NCBI GenBank assembly: GCA_018266095.1
Contig: JAFEBC010000106.1
Location: 1-28,963 of the forward strand
Length of the DNA: 28,963 bases
DNA from: Deltaproteobacteria bacterium
GTDB lineage: Bacteria; Myxococcota; Myxococcia; Myxococcales; 40CM-4-68-19
Direction: 5' to 3'
In this document: one piece after another, positions 15,121 through 23,940 of the stretch
Layout: each line of letters opens with the position of its first letter
Position numbering within the stretch: the first letter of the stretch is position 1
Notes under the pieces: generated by a model
Told to the model about the DNA's origin: nothing
What the model saw: the letters and a program-made list of their open reading frames with translations, nothing else
Databases searched by the model: none
Position numbers and translations under genes: made by a program

Positions 15121-15933
15121 ATGCCCAAGGTCTCCGTCAACGGCGTCTCGCTGTACTACGAGGAGAGCGGCGCCGGCCCCGAGACCATCGTGTTCTCGCA
15201 CGGGCTCTTCTGGAGCGGCCGCATGTTCGAGGCGCAGCGCGCGGCCCTCTCGCGCGAGTACCGCTGCATCGCCTTCGATCACCGCGGGCAGGGCCAGAGC
15301 GAGATCACGCAGCGCGGCTACGGCATCGACGAGATCTGGCTCGACGCGGTGGCGCTCATCGAGGCCTTGAAGCTCGGCCCCGTGCACTGGGCCGGCCTCT
15401 CCATGGGCGGCTTCGTGGGCATGCGCATCGCAGCGCGCAGGCCGGAATTGATCCGCTCGCTGATGTTGCTCAACACCGCCGCCGACAAGGAGCCGCTGCT
15501 CAATCGCCCGCGCTACGCCGTGCTCGGCTTCCTGGCGAAGTTCGTGGGCCTGCGTCCGTTCATGGGTGAGGCCACGCGCAAGATGTTCGGCAAGACGTTC
15601 CGCGCCGACGCCTCACGCGCCGCGCGCCTGCACGAATTGCGCGAGTTCATGTCCAACAACGACCCGCGCGGCGCCATCCCGGCCCTGATGGGCGTGGCCT
15701 TCCGCGAGGACGTGCTCTCCGAGCTCGCGCGAATCCAGTGCCCCACCATGATGCTCATCGGCGAAGAGGACGCCGCCGTCGTGCCCGCGCGCGGCCGGCG
15801 TACTGCTGCGCTCATCCGCGGCTGCGAGACCGTGGTCATCCCGCGCGCCGGACACTCGTCGTCGATGGAAGAGCCCGAGGCCGTCACGCAGGCGCTCGCC
15901 GCGTTCCTGCACAAGCACCGAGGCGCGCGATGA
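15121..15933 (+). CDS. Alpha/beta-fold hydrolase
   Basis: A 270-residue single-domain alpha/beta hydrolase. The oxyanion region is FSHGLFWSG, the nucleophile elbow is GLSMGG with Ser near 96, the acid is the Asp in GEEDAAV, and the base is His in AGHSSSMEEP near the C-terminus. A short helical cap lies between about 125 and 190. The conserved DHRGQGQSE segment places it in the haloperoxidase/3-oxoadipate enol-lactonase/esterase group. The substrate is not predictable and no pathway genes surround it. ATG 15121 is the first start, and the fold begins at once. Its stop overlaps the start of the phosphoesterase gene as ATGA. Confidence 0.93.
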   Translation: MPKVSVNGVSLYYEESGAGPETIVFSHGLFWSGRMFEAQRAALSREYRCIAFDHRGQGQSEITQRGYGIDEIWLDAVALIEALKLGPVHWAGLSMGGFVGMRIAARRPELIRSLMLLNTAADKEPLLNRPRYAVLGFLAKFVGLRPFMGEATRKMFGKTFRADASRAARLHELREFMSNNDPRGAIPALMGVAFREDVLSELARIQCPTMMLIGEEDAAVVPARGRRTAALIRGCETVVIPRAGHSSSMEEPEAVTQALAAFLHKHRGAR

Positions 15934-16502
15934 AGATCGGCGTCATCAGCGACACGCACGGCAAGCTGCACCCCGGCGTCTTCGAGGCGTTCTCGGGCGT
16001 CGACCACATCCTCCACGCGGGCGACATCGGCGACGAGGACATCCTTGACGAGCTCAAGGCCATCGCGCCGCTCACCGCCGTCGCCGGCAACATCGACAAC
16101 TTCCGCCTCGGCCCGGCCCGCGAGCACGCGCGCGTCACGCTCGGCGGCATGAAGTTCTTCCTCACGCACATCCTCGACCGCCCGCAGTCGCCGCGCGCAG
16201 AGGTGGCCGCGCTGCTCAAGAAGGAGCCGGCCGACGTGGTCATCTTCGGCCACAGCCACTTGCCGCACGACGAGCGCATCGGGGGCGTCTGGTACTTCAA
16301 CCCCGCCAGCGCCGGCCCGCGTCGCTTCGACTATCCGTGCTCAGTGGGAATCATCGAGCGCAAGGGCACCGGCTGGGTCGCGCGCCACGTCGGCCTCGAC
16401 GATCGCAGCATCGCCGTCCTGGCAGCCGGCAAGCACCTGAACCAGCTCTCGCGCGGCGCGCCCACGAGTACGCACGGCATGGGCATGTACGACGACGAGT
16501 GA
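15930..16502 (+). CDS. YfcE/MJ0936-type metallophosphoesterase
   Basis: A 190-residue calcineurin-like phosphoesterase of the small YfcE/MJ0936 family. Metal ligands are seen as SDTHG (Asp8, His10), HAGDIGD, AGNID, FLTHI and GHSHLPH. It is probably a Mn/Ni-dependent phosphodiesterase in the cytoplasm; the physiological substrate of the family is unsettled. Residues about 160-190 extend past the usual fold and look disordered (ending in MGMYDDE). It starts inside the stop of the alpha/beta hydrolase gene and overlaps the next gene as GTGA, so the three form one operon. Confidence 0.93.
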   Translation: MKIGVISDTHGKLHPGVFEAFSGVDHILHAGDIGDEDILDELKAIAPLTAVAGNIDNFRLGPAREHARVTLGGMKFFLTHILDRPQSPRAEVAALLKKEPADVVIFGHSHLPHDERIGGVWYFNPASAGPRRFDYPCSVGIIERKGTGWVARHVGLDDRSIAVLAAGKHLNQLSRGAPTSTHGMGMYDDE

Positions 16503-17380
16503 TCGTGGACCCAGCGCTCTCGGTCCCTCTGGTGCTCTTGTCGGCCATCCTGCACGCAGGGTGGAACGCCGCGATCCGCAGGCAGAAGGACGTCCAGGCC
16601 GCGACCAGCATCGTCGCCGTCGGCAGCGGGCTCCTCGCGATCCTGGGCGCGTTCGTGTTGCACCACGAGCCCGAGGCCGCGCGCACCTCCTTCAAGTGGG
16701 GCCTCGTCGCCGCCGCCGCGGAGGGATGCTACTTCGTCGCGCTCGGACAGGCCCTGCGCATCGGACCGCTCGCCGCCGTGTACGCGATCTCGCGCGGCGC
16801 GCCGCTCTTGTTCCTCTGGCCCGCGTCGCATCTCTTGCTCGGCGAGGAGTTCGGCTGGCGCGCAGGCGGCGCCTTGTCCTTGCTCTTGTGCGGCCTCGTC
16901 CTGCTCTCGCCGGTGCGCGCGGACCAGCAGGCGGGCACGGCCAGCAAGGCGGGCCTTGTGTGGGCCCTCATCGTCGCCGTGTTCAACGCCACGTACTCGC
17001 TCGTCTACAAGGTCGCGCTCACGCACGGCGCCGACGTCCTCGTGCTCAACGCCACCTCGCTCTCGCTCGCCTCGCCGCTCGCGCTCCTGGTCCTCGCGCG
17101 CCAGAGCGGCCCGCACGGCGGCCTCAAGGCGCGCCTCCAGAGCGCCTTCCGCGCCGCGCCGCTCCCGCTCATCGCCGGCTCCGTCGCATGCGTCGTGTCC
17201 TTCCTGCTCGCGCTCTACGCCATGCAGGGCAGGGGCGCCGCTTGGGTGTCCACGCTGCGCAACTCGTCCATCGCCTTCGCGCCGCTGTGGGGACTTCTCG
17301 TCGTCGGCGAGCGCCTCAGCACGCGCGCCTGGAGCGGAATCTTGCTCGTCTTTTGCGCCGCGCTCTTGCTCGGCCGTTGA
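16499..17380 (+). CDS. EamA/DMT-superfamily transporter
   Basis: A 293-residue membrane protein with about ten hydrophobic helices arranged as two EamA repeats (roughly 7-140 and 155-292). The first helix contains the family-typical HAGWNA, and each repeat ends in a G..L...G.ll.......R-like helix. Such proteins are drug/metabolite exporters of varied substrates in the inner membrane. I chose the GTG at 16499, overlapping the preceding stop as GTGA; a GTG two codons later is an alternative. The product removes nothing identifiable from the neighbouring hydrolase or phosphoesterase, so a shared pathway is only suggested by the coupling. Confidence 0.9.
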   Translation: MIVDPALSVPLVLLSAILHAGWNAAIRRQKDVQAATSIVAVGSGLLAILGAFVLHHEPEAARTSFKWGLVAAAAEGCYFVALGQALRIGPLAAVYAISRGAPLLFLWPASHLLLGEEFGWRAGGALSLLLCGLVLLSPVRADQQAGTASKAGLVWALIVAVFNATYSLVYKVALTHGADVLVLNATSLSLASPLALLVLARQSGPHGGLKARLQSAFRAAPLPLIAGSVACVVSFLLALYAMQGRGAAWVSTLRNSSIAFAPLWGLLVVGERLSTRAWSGILLVFCAALLLGR

Positions 17381-17436
17381 CCAGGAGATTGCGGTACTCT
17401 GCGCGCCGCTTCACCGCCACCACCGAGGAGCACGCC

Positions 17437-19200
17437 GTGCCGCTTGGAAAGAACTTCCGCCTCCCGCTCGACGTCCGGCCCACCCGCTACGACGCGCACC
17501 TCGCGCCCGACTTGAAGGCGGGCAGCTTCGAAGGCCGCATGGAGCTCGCGCTGGACCTGGGCGCGGCCAAGAAGGAGATCGTGCTGCACGCGATCGACCT
17601 GAACCTCGAGCGTTCGCGCGCGCGCGTGCCCGGCAAGGCCATCCGCGTGGAGAAGTCCACGGTCGACGCCGAGAGCGAGACCATCACGCTGACGTTCGCG
17701 GAGGAGTTGCCCAAGGGCCAGGCCGTGCTCGACCTCGCCTGGACGGGGAAGTTCTCCCCGGGCCTGCGCGGCCTCTATCGCGCCGGACCCACCGCGGTGA
17801 CGCAGTTCGAGGCCGCCGACGCGCGCCGCGTGTTCCCGTGCTTCGACGAGCCCGCGTTCAAGGCGCGCTGGAAGATCACGCTGCTGCAGATCCCCAAGGA
17901 CGCGGTCGTCATCTCGAACGGCAAGATCGAGCGCGACGAGCCCGTGTCCGGCGCGCAGGCCGGCGAGCGTCAGATCGCGTTCGCCGAGACGCCGCTGTTG
18001 TCGAGCTACCTCATCGCCATGTGCATGGGCGATCTCGCGGGCTCCGACGCGGTGACCGTGCGCGACATCCCCATCCGCACCTGGAGCGTGCCGCAGAAGA
18101 AGCACCTCACGGCGTTCGCGCAAGAGTGCGCCGCGGCCGTGCTGCCGCTGCTCGAGGACTACTTCGGCCAGCCGTATGCGTATGGAAAGCTGGACCAGAT
18201 CGGCGTGCCGGATTTCGAGGCCGGCGCGATGGAGAACGCGGGCTGCATCACCTTCCGCGAGGTGGCGCTGCTGCTCGATCCGAAGACCGCGCCGCTCGCG
18301 GTGCAGAAGCGCGTCGCCGAGGTGATCACGCACGAGCTCGCGCACCAGTGGTTCGGCAACCTCGTGACGATGGTGTGGTGGGACGACCTCTGGCTCAACG
18401 AGGCCTTCGCCACCTGGATGGCCTACAAGATCGTCGACGCGTGGAAGGCCGACTGGCGCGTGTGGATGGACTTCGAGGTGGGCAAGGGCGCCGCGCTGCA
18501 CCTCGACGCGCTGGTGTCGTCGCACCCGATCCGCGCCGAGATCAAGAACGCGCAGGAGGCGGGCGAGGCCTTCGACGCGATCACGTACGAGAAGGGCGGC
18601 GCGATCCTGCGCATGATCGAAGGTTGGCTGGGCGAGGTGGCCTTCCGCGACGGCATCCGGCTCTACATGAAGCGGCACAAGGAGAAGAACGCGACCGCGG
18701 ATGATCTCTGGGCCGCGCTCGCGGAGTCGTCGGGCCAGCCGATCCTGGAGCTGGCGAACGGCTGGATCCGCACCACGGGCTATCCGCTGATCACGGTGCG
18801 CGAGCACAACGGCGAGGTGACGTTCTCGCAGCAGCGCTTCTTCAGCGATCCCACGGCGCGGGAGCAGGGCGTGGCGACGCGCTGGCTCGTGCCGATCGTG
18901 CTGCGCTTCGCCAACCGCCACGGGATGCACGAGCGGCGCTTCTTGCTCGCGGACGGCGAGCACACGTTCCCGCTGGATTCGAACGGCGCCATCGACTTCA
19001 TCGACGCCAACGCGGGCGCGCGCGGCTTCTATCGCGTGAGCTACGACGACGTGTGGCTGGGGCGGCTCGCGGAGAACCTGGCGCAGCTCGAGCCCGTGGA
19101 GCGCATGTCGCTCGTCAGCGATCAGTGGGCGCTGCTCCGCGCGGGCAAGGCCGAGGTGCGCGGGTTCTTTAAGCTCGTCGAGGGCCTGAAGAACGAGTAG
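17437..19200 (+). CDS. M1-family zinc aminopeptidase, catalytic part (closed by in-frame TAG)
   Basis: 587 residues: the N-terminal beta-saddle, thermolysin-like catalytic domain and small beta domain of an M1 aminopeptidase, which removes N-terminal residues from peptides. Substrate-binding GAMEN is at 263-267, HELAH at 299-303 with the third zinc ligand Glu322 in NEAF, and the catalytic Tyr lies in ITYEKGG. GTG 17437 is preceded by GAGGAG with a 6-base spacer. M1 enzymes of this type normally continue into a C-terminal helical domain (total about 850). Here a TAG at 19198-19200 stops the frame after EGLKNE, and the missing domain continues in the same frame (19210-19995). A truncated enzyme may be unstable or have altered specificity. 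Confidence 0.94.
   Translation: MPLGKNFRLPLDVRPTRYDAHLAPDLKAGSFEGRMELALDLGAAKKEIVLHAIDLNLERSRARVPGKAIRVEKSTVDAESETITLTFAEELPKGQAVLDLAWTGKFSPGLRGLYRAGPTAVTQFEAADARRVFPCFDEPAFKARWKITLLQIPKDAVVISNGKIERDEPVSGAQAGERQIAFAETPLLSSYLIAMCMGDLAGSDAVTVRDIPIRTWSVPQKKHLTAFAQECAAAVLPLLEDYFGQPYAYGKLDQIGVPDFEAGAMENAGCITFREVALLLDPKTAPLAVQKRVAEVITHELAHQWFGNLVTMVWWDDLWLNEAFATWMAYKIVDAWKADWRVWMDFEVGKGAALHLDALVSSHPIRAEIKNAQEAGEAFDAITYEKGGAILRMIEGWLGEVAFRDGIRLYMKRHKEKNATADDLWAALAESSGQPILELANGWIRTTGYPLITVREHNGEVTFSQQRFFSDPTAREQGVATRWLVPIVLRFANRHGMHERRFLLADGEHTFPLDSNGAIDFIDANAGARGFYRVSYDDVWLGRLAENLAQLEPVERMSLVSDQWALLRAGKAEVRGFFKLVEGLKNE
19198..19200 (+). other. In-frame TAG splitting the M1 aminopeptidase
   Basis: The codon series before (EGLKNE) and after (DHTVLDEALSRLAWLES) reads as one continuous M1 sequence in a single frame; only this TAG interrupts it, at the junction of the beta domain and the ERAP1-like helical domain. 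Joined, the two halves give about 853 residues, the normal family length. A single substitution from a sense codon explains it. Readthrough, reinitiation at the GTG at 19210 (TAGGA lies close upstream), a nonsense mutation or a base-call error are the options. Confidence 0.8.
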
Positions 19201-19209
19201 GACCACACC

Positions 19210-19995
19210 GTGCTGGACGAGGCCTTGAGCCGCCTCGCCTGGCTCGAATCGCGTGGCGTGGCCGATGAGGATCGTCCGCACTTCCACGCCTTCATCGCGA
19301 AGCAGTTCGCGCCGGCCGCCGGGCTCCTCGGCTGGAACGTGCAGAAGGGTGAGACCGACGATCGCCGCCTGCGCCGCGCCTCAGTGCTGCGCGCGATGAC
19401 GCTGCTCGCGCGCGACGCGAGCTGCCTCGAGGAGGCGAACGAGCGCTTCCGTCTGCTCATCCACGGGCACCCGCACGAGATCGATCCGAACCTGCTCGAT
19501 GTGGTCGTGACCGCGGCGGCGCGCGGGGCGAACCAGGAGCGCTGGAACCAGCTCAAGGAACGCGCGGCCACCGAGCTCGACCCTGCGGCGCGGCGCCGCT
19601 TCCTGCACGCGCTGGGCGCGGTCGAGACGCCCGAGCTCGTGCCGCAGGCCGTGGACCTCATCCTCACCGACGCGGTGCAGATGCAGGACGCGAGCTCGTA
19701 CATGGGCGTCCTGCTCGGCAACCGCGCCACGCGCGAGCTGGCGTTCAAGCTGGTGCGCGAGCGCTGGTCCGAGGTGCACGCGAAGGCCGACTCGCCGATG
19801 CTGCTGCGCCGCGTGGTGGAGGCGCTGGGTCTGCTCCCCGAGCGCTCGCACCTCGAGGCCGTCGAGGCCTTCCTGGCCGCGCACCCGATCGAGTCCGCCA
19901 AGCAGGCCGTGGCCCAGACGCTGGAGCGCATGCGCATGGACGTCGCGCTGCGCGAGCGGCTGATCCCGGATCTGAAGCTGTGGCTCGATCGCTGA
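19210..19995 (+). CDS. M1 aminopeptidase C-terminal helical (ERAP1-like) domain, separated by TAG
   Basis: 261 residues of alpha-helical, HEAT-like repeats matching the C-terminal domain that caps the active site of M1 aminopeptidases. It begins at a GTG three codons after the TAG that closes the catalytic part, in the same frame. No protein of this kind is normally encoded alone, so it is either the detached tail of a broken gene, expressed by reinitiation, or the rest of a readthrough product. The codon pattern stays strongly GC3-biased and no further stop or frameshift is visible through 261 codons, which argues that the interruption is recent or artefactual. It is followed after 12 bp by the pseudouridine synthase gene. 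Confidence 0.8.
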   Translation: MLDEALSRLAWLESRGVADEDRPHFHAFIAKQFAPAAGLLGWNVQKGETDDRRLRRASVLRAMTLLARDASCLEEANERFRLLIHGHPHEIDPNLLDVVVTAAARGANQERWNQLKERAATELDPAARRRFLHALGAVETPELVPQAVDLILTDAVQMQDASSYMGVLLGNRATRELAFKLVRERWSEVHAKADSPMLLRRVVEALGLLPERSHLEAVEAFLAAHPIESAKQAVAQTLERMRMDVALRERLIPDLKLWLDR

Positions 19996-20007
19996 GCCGC
20001 GCGCGCG

Positions 20008-20769
20008 ATGAGTGAACAGCCGAAGCGTGCCGGGCCCGCTGGCGATGGGCCCAAGCCGCCGCGTGAGCCCGCGATCGTCATCCCCGTGCTCGCGCGCGGC
20101 AAGGGCTTCGCCCTGGTCGACAAGCCCGCGGGCCTGCCGGTCGACGGCGACGGCGCCGACTGCGTGAAGCTGCTCGCGCGTCAGCTCGGTCCGCCGGGTG
20201 GCCGCGCGTGGCCGCGCGTGGTGCACCGGCTCGATCGCGACACGACCGGCTGCCTCGTGGTCGCGCTCGATCAGCGCAGCGAGCAGGGACTCAAGGAGCG
20301 CTTCGATCGCGGCGAGGTCGACAAGCGCTACCTCGCGCTGGTCCGCGGCGCGCCGCCCGAGACGCAGTCGATCGACACGCCGTTCGGCCCCGACCCGAAC
20401 GATCGCCGCCGTCACACCACGCGCATCGACACGCCCCGCCGCGCGCGCTTGAGCTACGAGGTGCGCGAGCGCTTCCGCGTGGGTACGCCCGCCGAATGCG
20501 CGCTGCTCGCGGTCACGCTCGACACGGGCCGCACGCACCAGATCCGCGTGCAGCTCTCCGAGGGCGGCCTGCCGATCCTGGGTGACCCGCTGTATGGCCT
20601 GACGGGCGACGCGCTGGAGGCGATCGCGCCGGGCCTCGCGGCGCTGCTGACGCGGCCCGGGCTGCACGCGGAGAGGCTGTCGTTCCCGGCGTTCGACGAT
20701 GCGACGACGATCGCGTGCGTGGCGCCGATGCCGGAGGACCTGCGACGTGTGATCGAGCGCTTGAGGTGA
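20008..20769 (+). CDS. RluA-family pseudouridine synthase
   Basis: A 253-residue RNA-modifying enzyme that converts uridine to pseudouridine. The catalytic motif HRLDRDTTG has Asp76, the region GKGFALVDKPAGLPV is the usual first strand, and GRTHQIRVQLSEGGLPILGD (about 170-190) is the third conserved motif. It lacks an S4 domain at the N-terminus, so it resembles RluA, RluC-like short forms or TruC; the target (rRNA or tRNA) cannot be told. A Pro-rich stretch precedes the fold. It starts 12 bp after the M1 tail and probably shares its transcript. A hexamer repeat array begins 12 bp after its stop. Confidence 0.94.
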   Translation: MSEQPKRAGPAGDGPKPPREPAIVIPVLARGKGFALVDKPAGLPVDGDGADCVKLLARQLGPPGGRAWPRVVHRLDRDTTGCLVVALDQRSEQGLKERFDRGEVDKRYLALVRGAPPETQSIDTPFGPDPNDRRRHTTRIDTPRRARLSYEVRERFRVGTPAECALLAVTLDTGRTHQIRVQLSEGGLPILGDPLYGLTGDALEAIAPGLAALLTRPGLHAERLSFPAFDDATTIACVAPMPEDLRRVIERLR

Positions 20770-20781
20770 GGGGCGCGGTGC

Positions 20782-20913
20782 GCGATGGCGTTCGCGTCGG
20801 CGTTCAGCGTTGGCGTTGAGCGTTGGCGTTGGCGTTGGCGTTGCGCGTTGGCGTTGGCGTTGAGCGTTGGCGTTGAGCGTTGGCGTTGCGCGTTGGCGTT
20901 GGCGTTGGCGTCG
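20782..20913. repeat. GCGTTG hexamer/heptamer array 1
   Basis: Sixteen perfect GCGTTG units run from 20807 to 20907; eleven are 6 bp and five carry one extra base (A or C), giving a mixture of 6- and 7-bp spacing. Four degenerate units precede (20782-20806, e.g. GCGATG, GCGTTC, GCGTCG) and one follows (GCGTCG at 908-913). It lies between the stops of the convergent pseudouridine synthase and patatin genes, 4 bp from the latter. The mixture of one-base variants argues against a recently expanded microsatellite. Any short open frames through it are low-complexity artefacts. Confidence 0.95.
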
Positions 20914-20917
20914 CGCG

Positions 20918-22147
20918 TCACTCCCCCATCAGGAACTGCGCCAGCTCTTCCTCTCGCGCCCGCGCATCCCGCGCCCCGAGCGCAATGAGCTCGTGGCAAT
21001 ACTCCCCATCCAAGAACAGATAGCTCAGCACATCCGACGGCTCATTGTGCTCCTGCGCCGTGTCCCCCACCTGCCGCAGGAAGAACCCCGCCGGCCCCGA
21101 CAGCCGCCCGCGCACGATCGGCCGCGACGCCACCTCCGCCGCCAGCTTGCCGAGGTCCACGCTCGGGCGAATCAGCAGGTCCTTCACCTCGCGCAGCCCG
21201 CCGCCCGCCACGCGCATCACATCGCCGAGCGCGTCGTCGCCCAGGCGCTTGCGCGTCTCGCTCTGCATCATCCGCAGCGCGTCGTTCACGCGGCGCAGGT
21301 TGAGCAAGTCGCTCTCGACCGAGTCGAGCAGCATGCCGTTCATCAGCTTGCCCAGGAGGAACAGCGGGCTCGACACCTCCGCCTGCGCCTCGTCGTCCTG
21401 CCGCGGCGGCCGCGGACGCTGCTTGTCGGTGCGCAGCGAGATCACCAGCACGCGGCCCGCGCCCATGCGCAGCGCCGGCGCGAGCGGCGTGTTCTGCCGC
21501 AGCGATCCATCCGAGTACACGCGGCCCGCCACACGCACGGTCGGGAACACGATCGGGATCGCCGCCGACGCCAGCGCGTGCCGCGGAGTCAGCCGGCAGC
21601 TCACCCACTCCATGTGCGGGTCCGTCTGCCGCGGCGTCGCGATCTCGCTCTCGAGGAACACCACCGCGTGCCCGCTCTCGACGTCCGTCGCCGTCGCCGA
21701 CACGCCCTTGAGCAGACCCGTCTTCACGTTCTCGTGCAGCGCGCGCCAGGGGAGCAGCTCGCGCACGAGATCCGCCAGCGGCGCGGGATCGAGCAGCGAC
21801 TGCGGCCCGTCGGCCTTGCCCTTGCCGATGACCCACTTGAACAGGCCGGTGAGATCGCCCCAGCCGAGCTTGAAGATGTCGCCGATGCGCAACTGCTCCC
21901 AGCGCTCGCACAGCATCTCGATGCCCATGCCCGGCGCCGCCGCCAGCGCGCCCACGCAGCACGCGTTGATCGCGCCCACCGACGTGCCGCTCAGGATCCG
22001 CGGGATGGCTTCGGGCCCGAGCCGCGGCACCAGCTCACCCAGCACATGCCGCAGCACTCCGAGCTCATACGCACCACGAGCGCCGCCGCCAGCCAGCACG
22101 ACGGCGAGCGCGCCTGCTTGTCCCCCGCTCTGGCCGGCCGGACTCAC
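20918..22147 (-). CDS. Patatin-like phospholipase
   Basis: A 409-residue serine acyl hydrolase. The oxyanion loop GGGARGAYELG (20-30), nucleophile GTSVG with Ser56 and catalytic Asp213 in SDGS form the patatin dyad; DGS replaces the more common DG[GA]. It should release fatty acids from phospholipids or other esters. The C-terminal 180 residues are helical and of unknown role. No signal peptide is evident, but such proteins can act in the cytoplasm or be secreted. The GTG at 22147 is used because the fold starts by residue 14; no Shine-Dalgarno sequence is seen, so coupling to the gene 15 bp upstream is likely. The stop lies 4 bp from hexamer array 1. Confidence 0.94.
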   Translation of the reverse strand: MSPAGQSGGQAGALAVVLAGGGARGAYELGVLRHVLGELVPRLGPEAIPRILSGTSVGAINACCVGALAAAPGMGIEMLCERWEQLRIGDIFKLGWGDLTGLFKWVIGKGKADGPQSLLDPAPLADLVRELLPWRALHENVKTGLLKGVSATATDVESGHAVVFLESEIATPRQTDPHMEWVSCRLTPRHALASAAIPIVFPTVRVAGRVYSDGSLRQNTPLAPALRMGAGRVLVISLRTDKQRPRPPRQDDEAQAEVSSPLFLLGKLMNGMLLDSVESDLLNLRRVNDALRMMQSETRKRLGDDALGDVMRVAGGGLREVKDLLIRPSVDLGKLAAEVASRPIVRGRLSGPAGFFLRQVGDTAQEHNEPSDVLSYLFLDGEYCHELIALGARDARAREEELAQFLMGE

Positions 22148-22162
22148 GCGAGCGCGTGCGGC

Positions 22163-22675
22163 CTAGAACGAGAGCTGCACGCCTGCGCCCGCGCCGAACC
22201 GCTGGTACGAGAACGCGTCGACCTTGTCCGCGAGGGGCATGTCGCCGAACGCTTCGAGGTAGATACCCACGATCGGGATCGAGAACTTCAGGCCGGCCGC
22301 CAGGCGCAGCCCGAGCGCGACGCCGTTCGGCTCGACGCGGATGGGCAAGGCCGCGCGCGCGTAGAGCGGCAGCACAGGGATGTTGATGAGCAGCGTGGGC
22401 CCGATGGTGGTGCCCGTGCGCTCGAAGTTCGACGTGGACGCGAAGCCGACATTGAGCTCACCGCCCAGCGCGATGAAGTCGCTCGGCCCCTTGAGCACCA
22501 GCACGTCCAGGCCCGGCTGGATGCTGTCGCCGATGTTGTAGCTGCCGGCGTCGTTCACGCGGGTGACCAGCGGCGCCTCGAGGCCGGCGCGGATTCCCCA
22601 TCCGTCGGCGCGTGCAGCAGGAGCGAGAGCGAGTGCACAGAGCGCGAGCGCGGCAGTTGCGAGTGTACGCGTCAT
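22163..22675 (-). CDS. Small exported protein, probably outer-membrane beta-barrel-like
   Basis: A 170-residue protein of unrecognised family. The N-terminus is a clear signal peptide (charged MTRT, hydrophobic 5-20, cleavage likely after ARA at about 23). The mature part has alternating hydrophobic and polar residues with many Gly and aromatic residues (GWGIRAGLEAPLV, ALGGELNVGFAS, PTLLINIPVLPLYARAA, GLRLAAGLKFSI) and ends in GAGVQLSF, a C-terminal Phe as expected for a beta-barrel assembled in the outer membrane. ATG 22675 follows GGAGG at 22681-22685. It lies 15 bp before the patatin gene, so the two probably act together at the cell envelope. Confidence 0.8.
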   Translation of the reverse strand: MTRTLATAALALCALALAPAARADGWGIRAGLEAPLVTRVNDAGSYNIGDSIQPGLDVLVLKGPSDFIALGGELNVGFASTSNFERTGTTIGPTLLINIPVLPLYARAALPIRVEPNGVALGLRLAAGLKFSIPIVGIYLEAFGDMPLADKVDAFSYQRFGAGAGVQLSF

Positions 22676-22760
22676 TGGAACCTCCAAGGTCAGGTCCTTC
22701 AAGAGACTCGCCGGCGACCCAGATCGGTCACGGGCACTGCGGCAGCACTGCACAGAACGT

Positions 22761-23735
<975 letters not shown>

Positions 23736-23789
23736 GGCGCGCGCAGGATAACGTGCGCGCGACGGGGACGCGACCGGGAACGTGAAGGC

Positions 23790-23940
23790 CAACGCTCAAC
23801 GCCAACGCAAACGCCAACGCTCAACGCTCAACGCCAACGCCAACGCCAACGCCAACGCCAACGCCAACGCCAACGCTCAACGCCAACGCTCAACGCCAAC
23901 GCCAACGCTCAACGCCAACGCACAACGCCAACGCCAACGC
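23790..23940. repeat. CAACGC hexamer/heptamer array 2 (complement of array 1)
   Basis: Twenty-three perfect CAACGC units and one AAACGC variant run without interruption from 23790 to 23940; some carry an extra T or A, giving 6- and 7-bp spacing. The reverse complement is the GCGTTG unit of array 1, so the two arrays are inverted with respect to each other, about 2.9 kb apart. The array abuts the stop codon (CTA at 23941) of the DHH-type gene and lies upstream of nadA. An open frame runs through it, but its product is a low-complexity Asn/Ala/Gln/Arg string that continues antisense to real genes. Confidence 0.95.

Noticed and set aside
17377..17400. TTGACC and TACTCT as an aminopeptidase promoter
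   Set aside because: The boxes are only 12 bases apart, too close for a sigma-70 promoter.
3573..19200. General recoding of TAG (for example pyrrolysine or another amber code)
   Set aside because: TAG correctly ends at least nine intact genes here: the chemoreceptor, metallo-beta-lactamase-fold hydrolase, diguanylate cyclase, hrpB, exported protein, nadA, DHH-type gene, fusA and the SpoIID-domain gene. Only local interruption or context-dependent readthrough remains.
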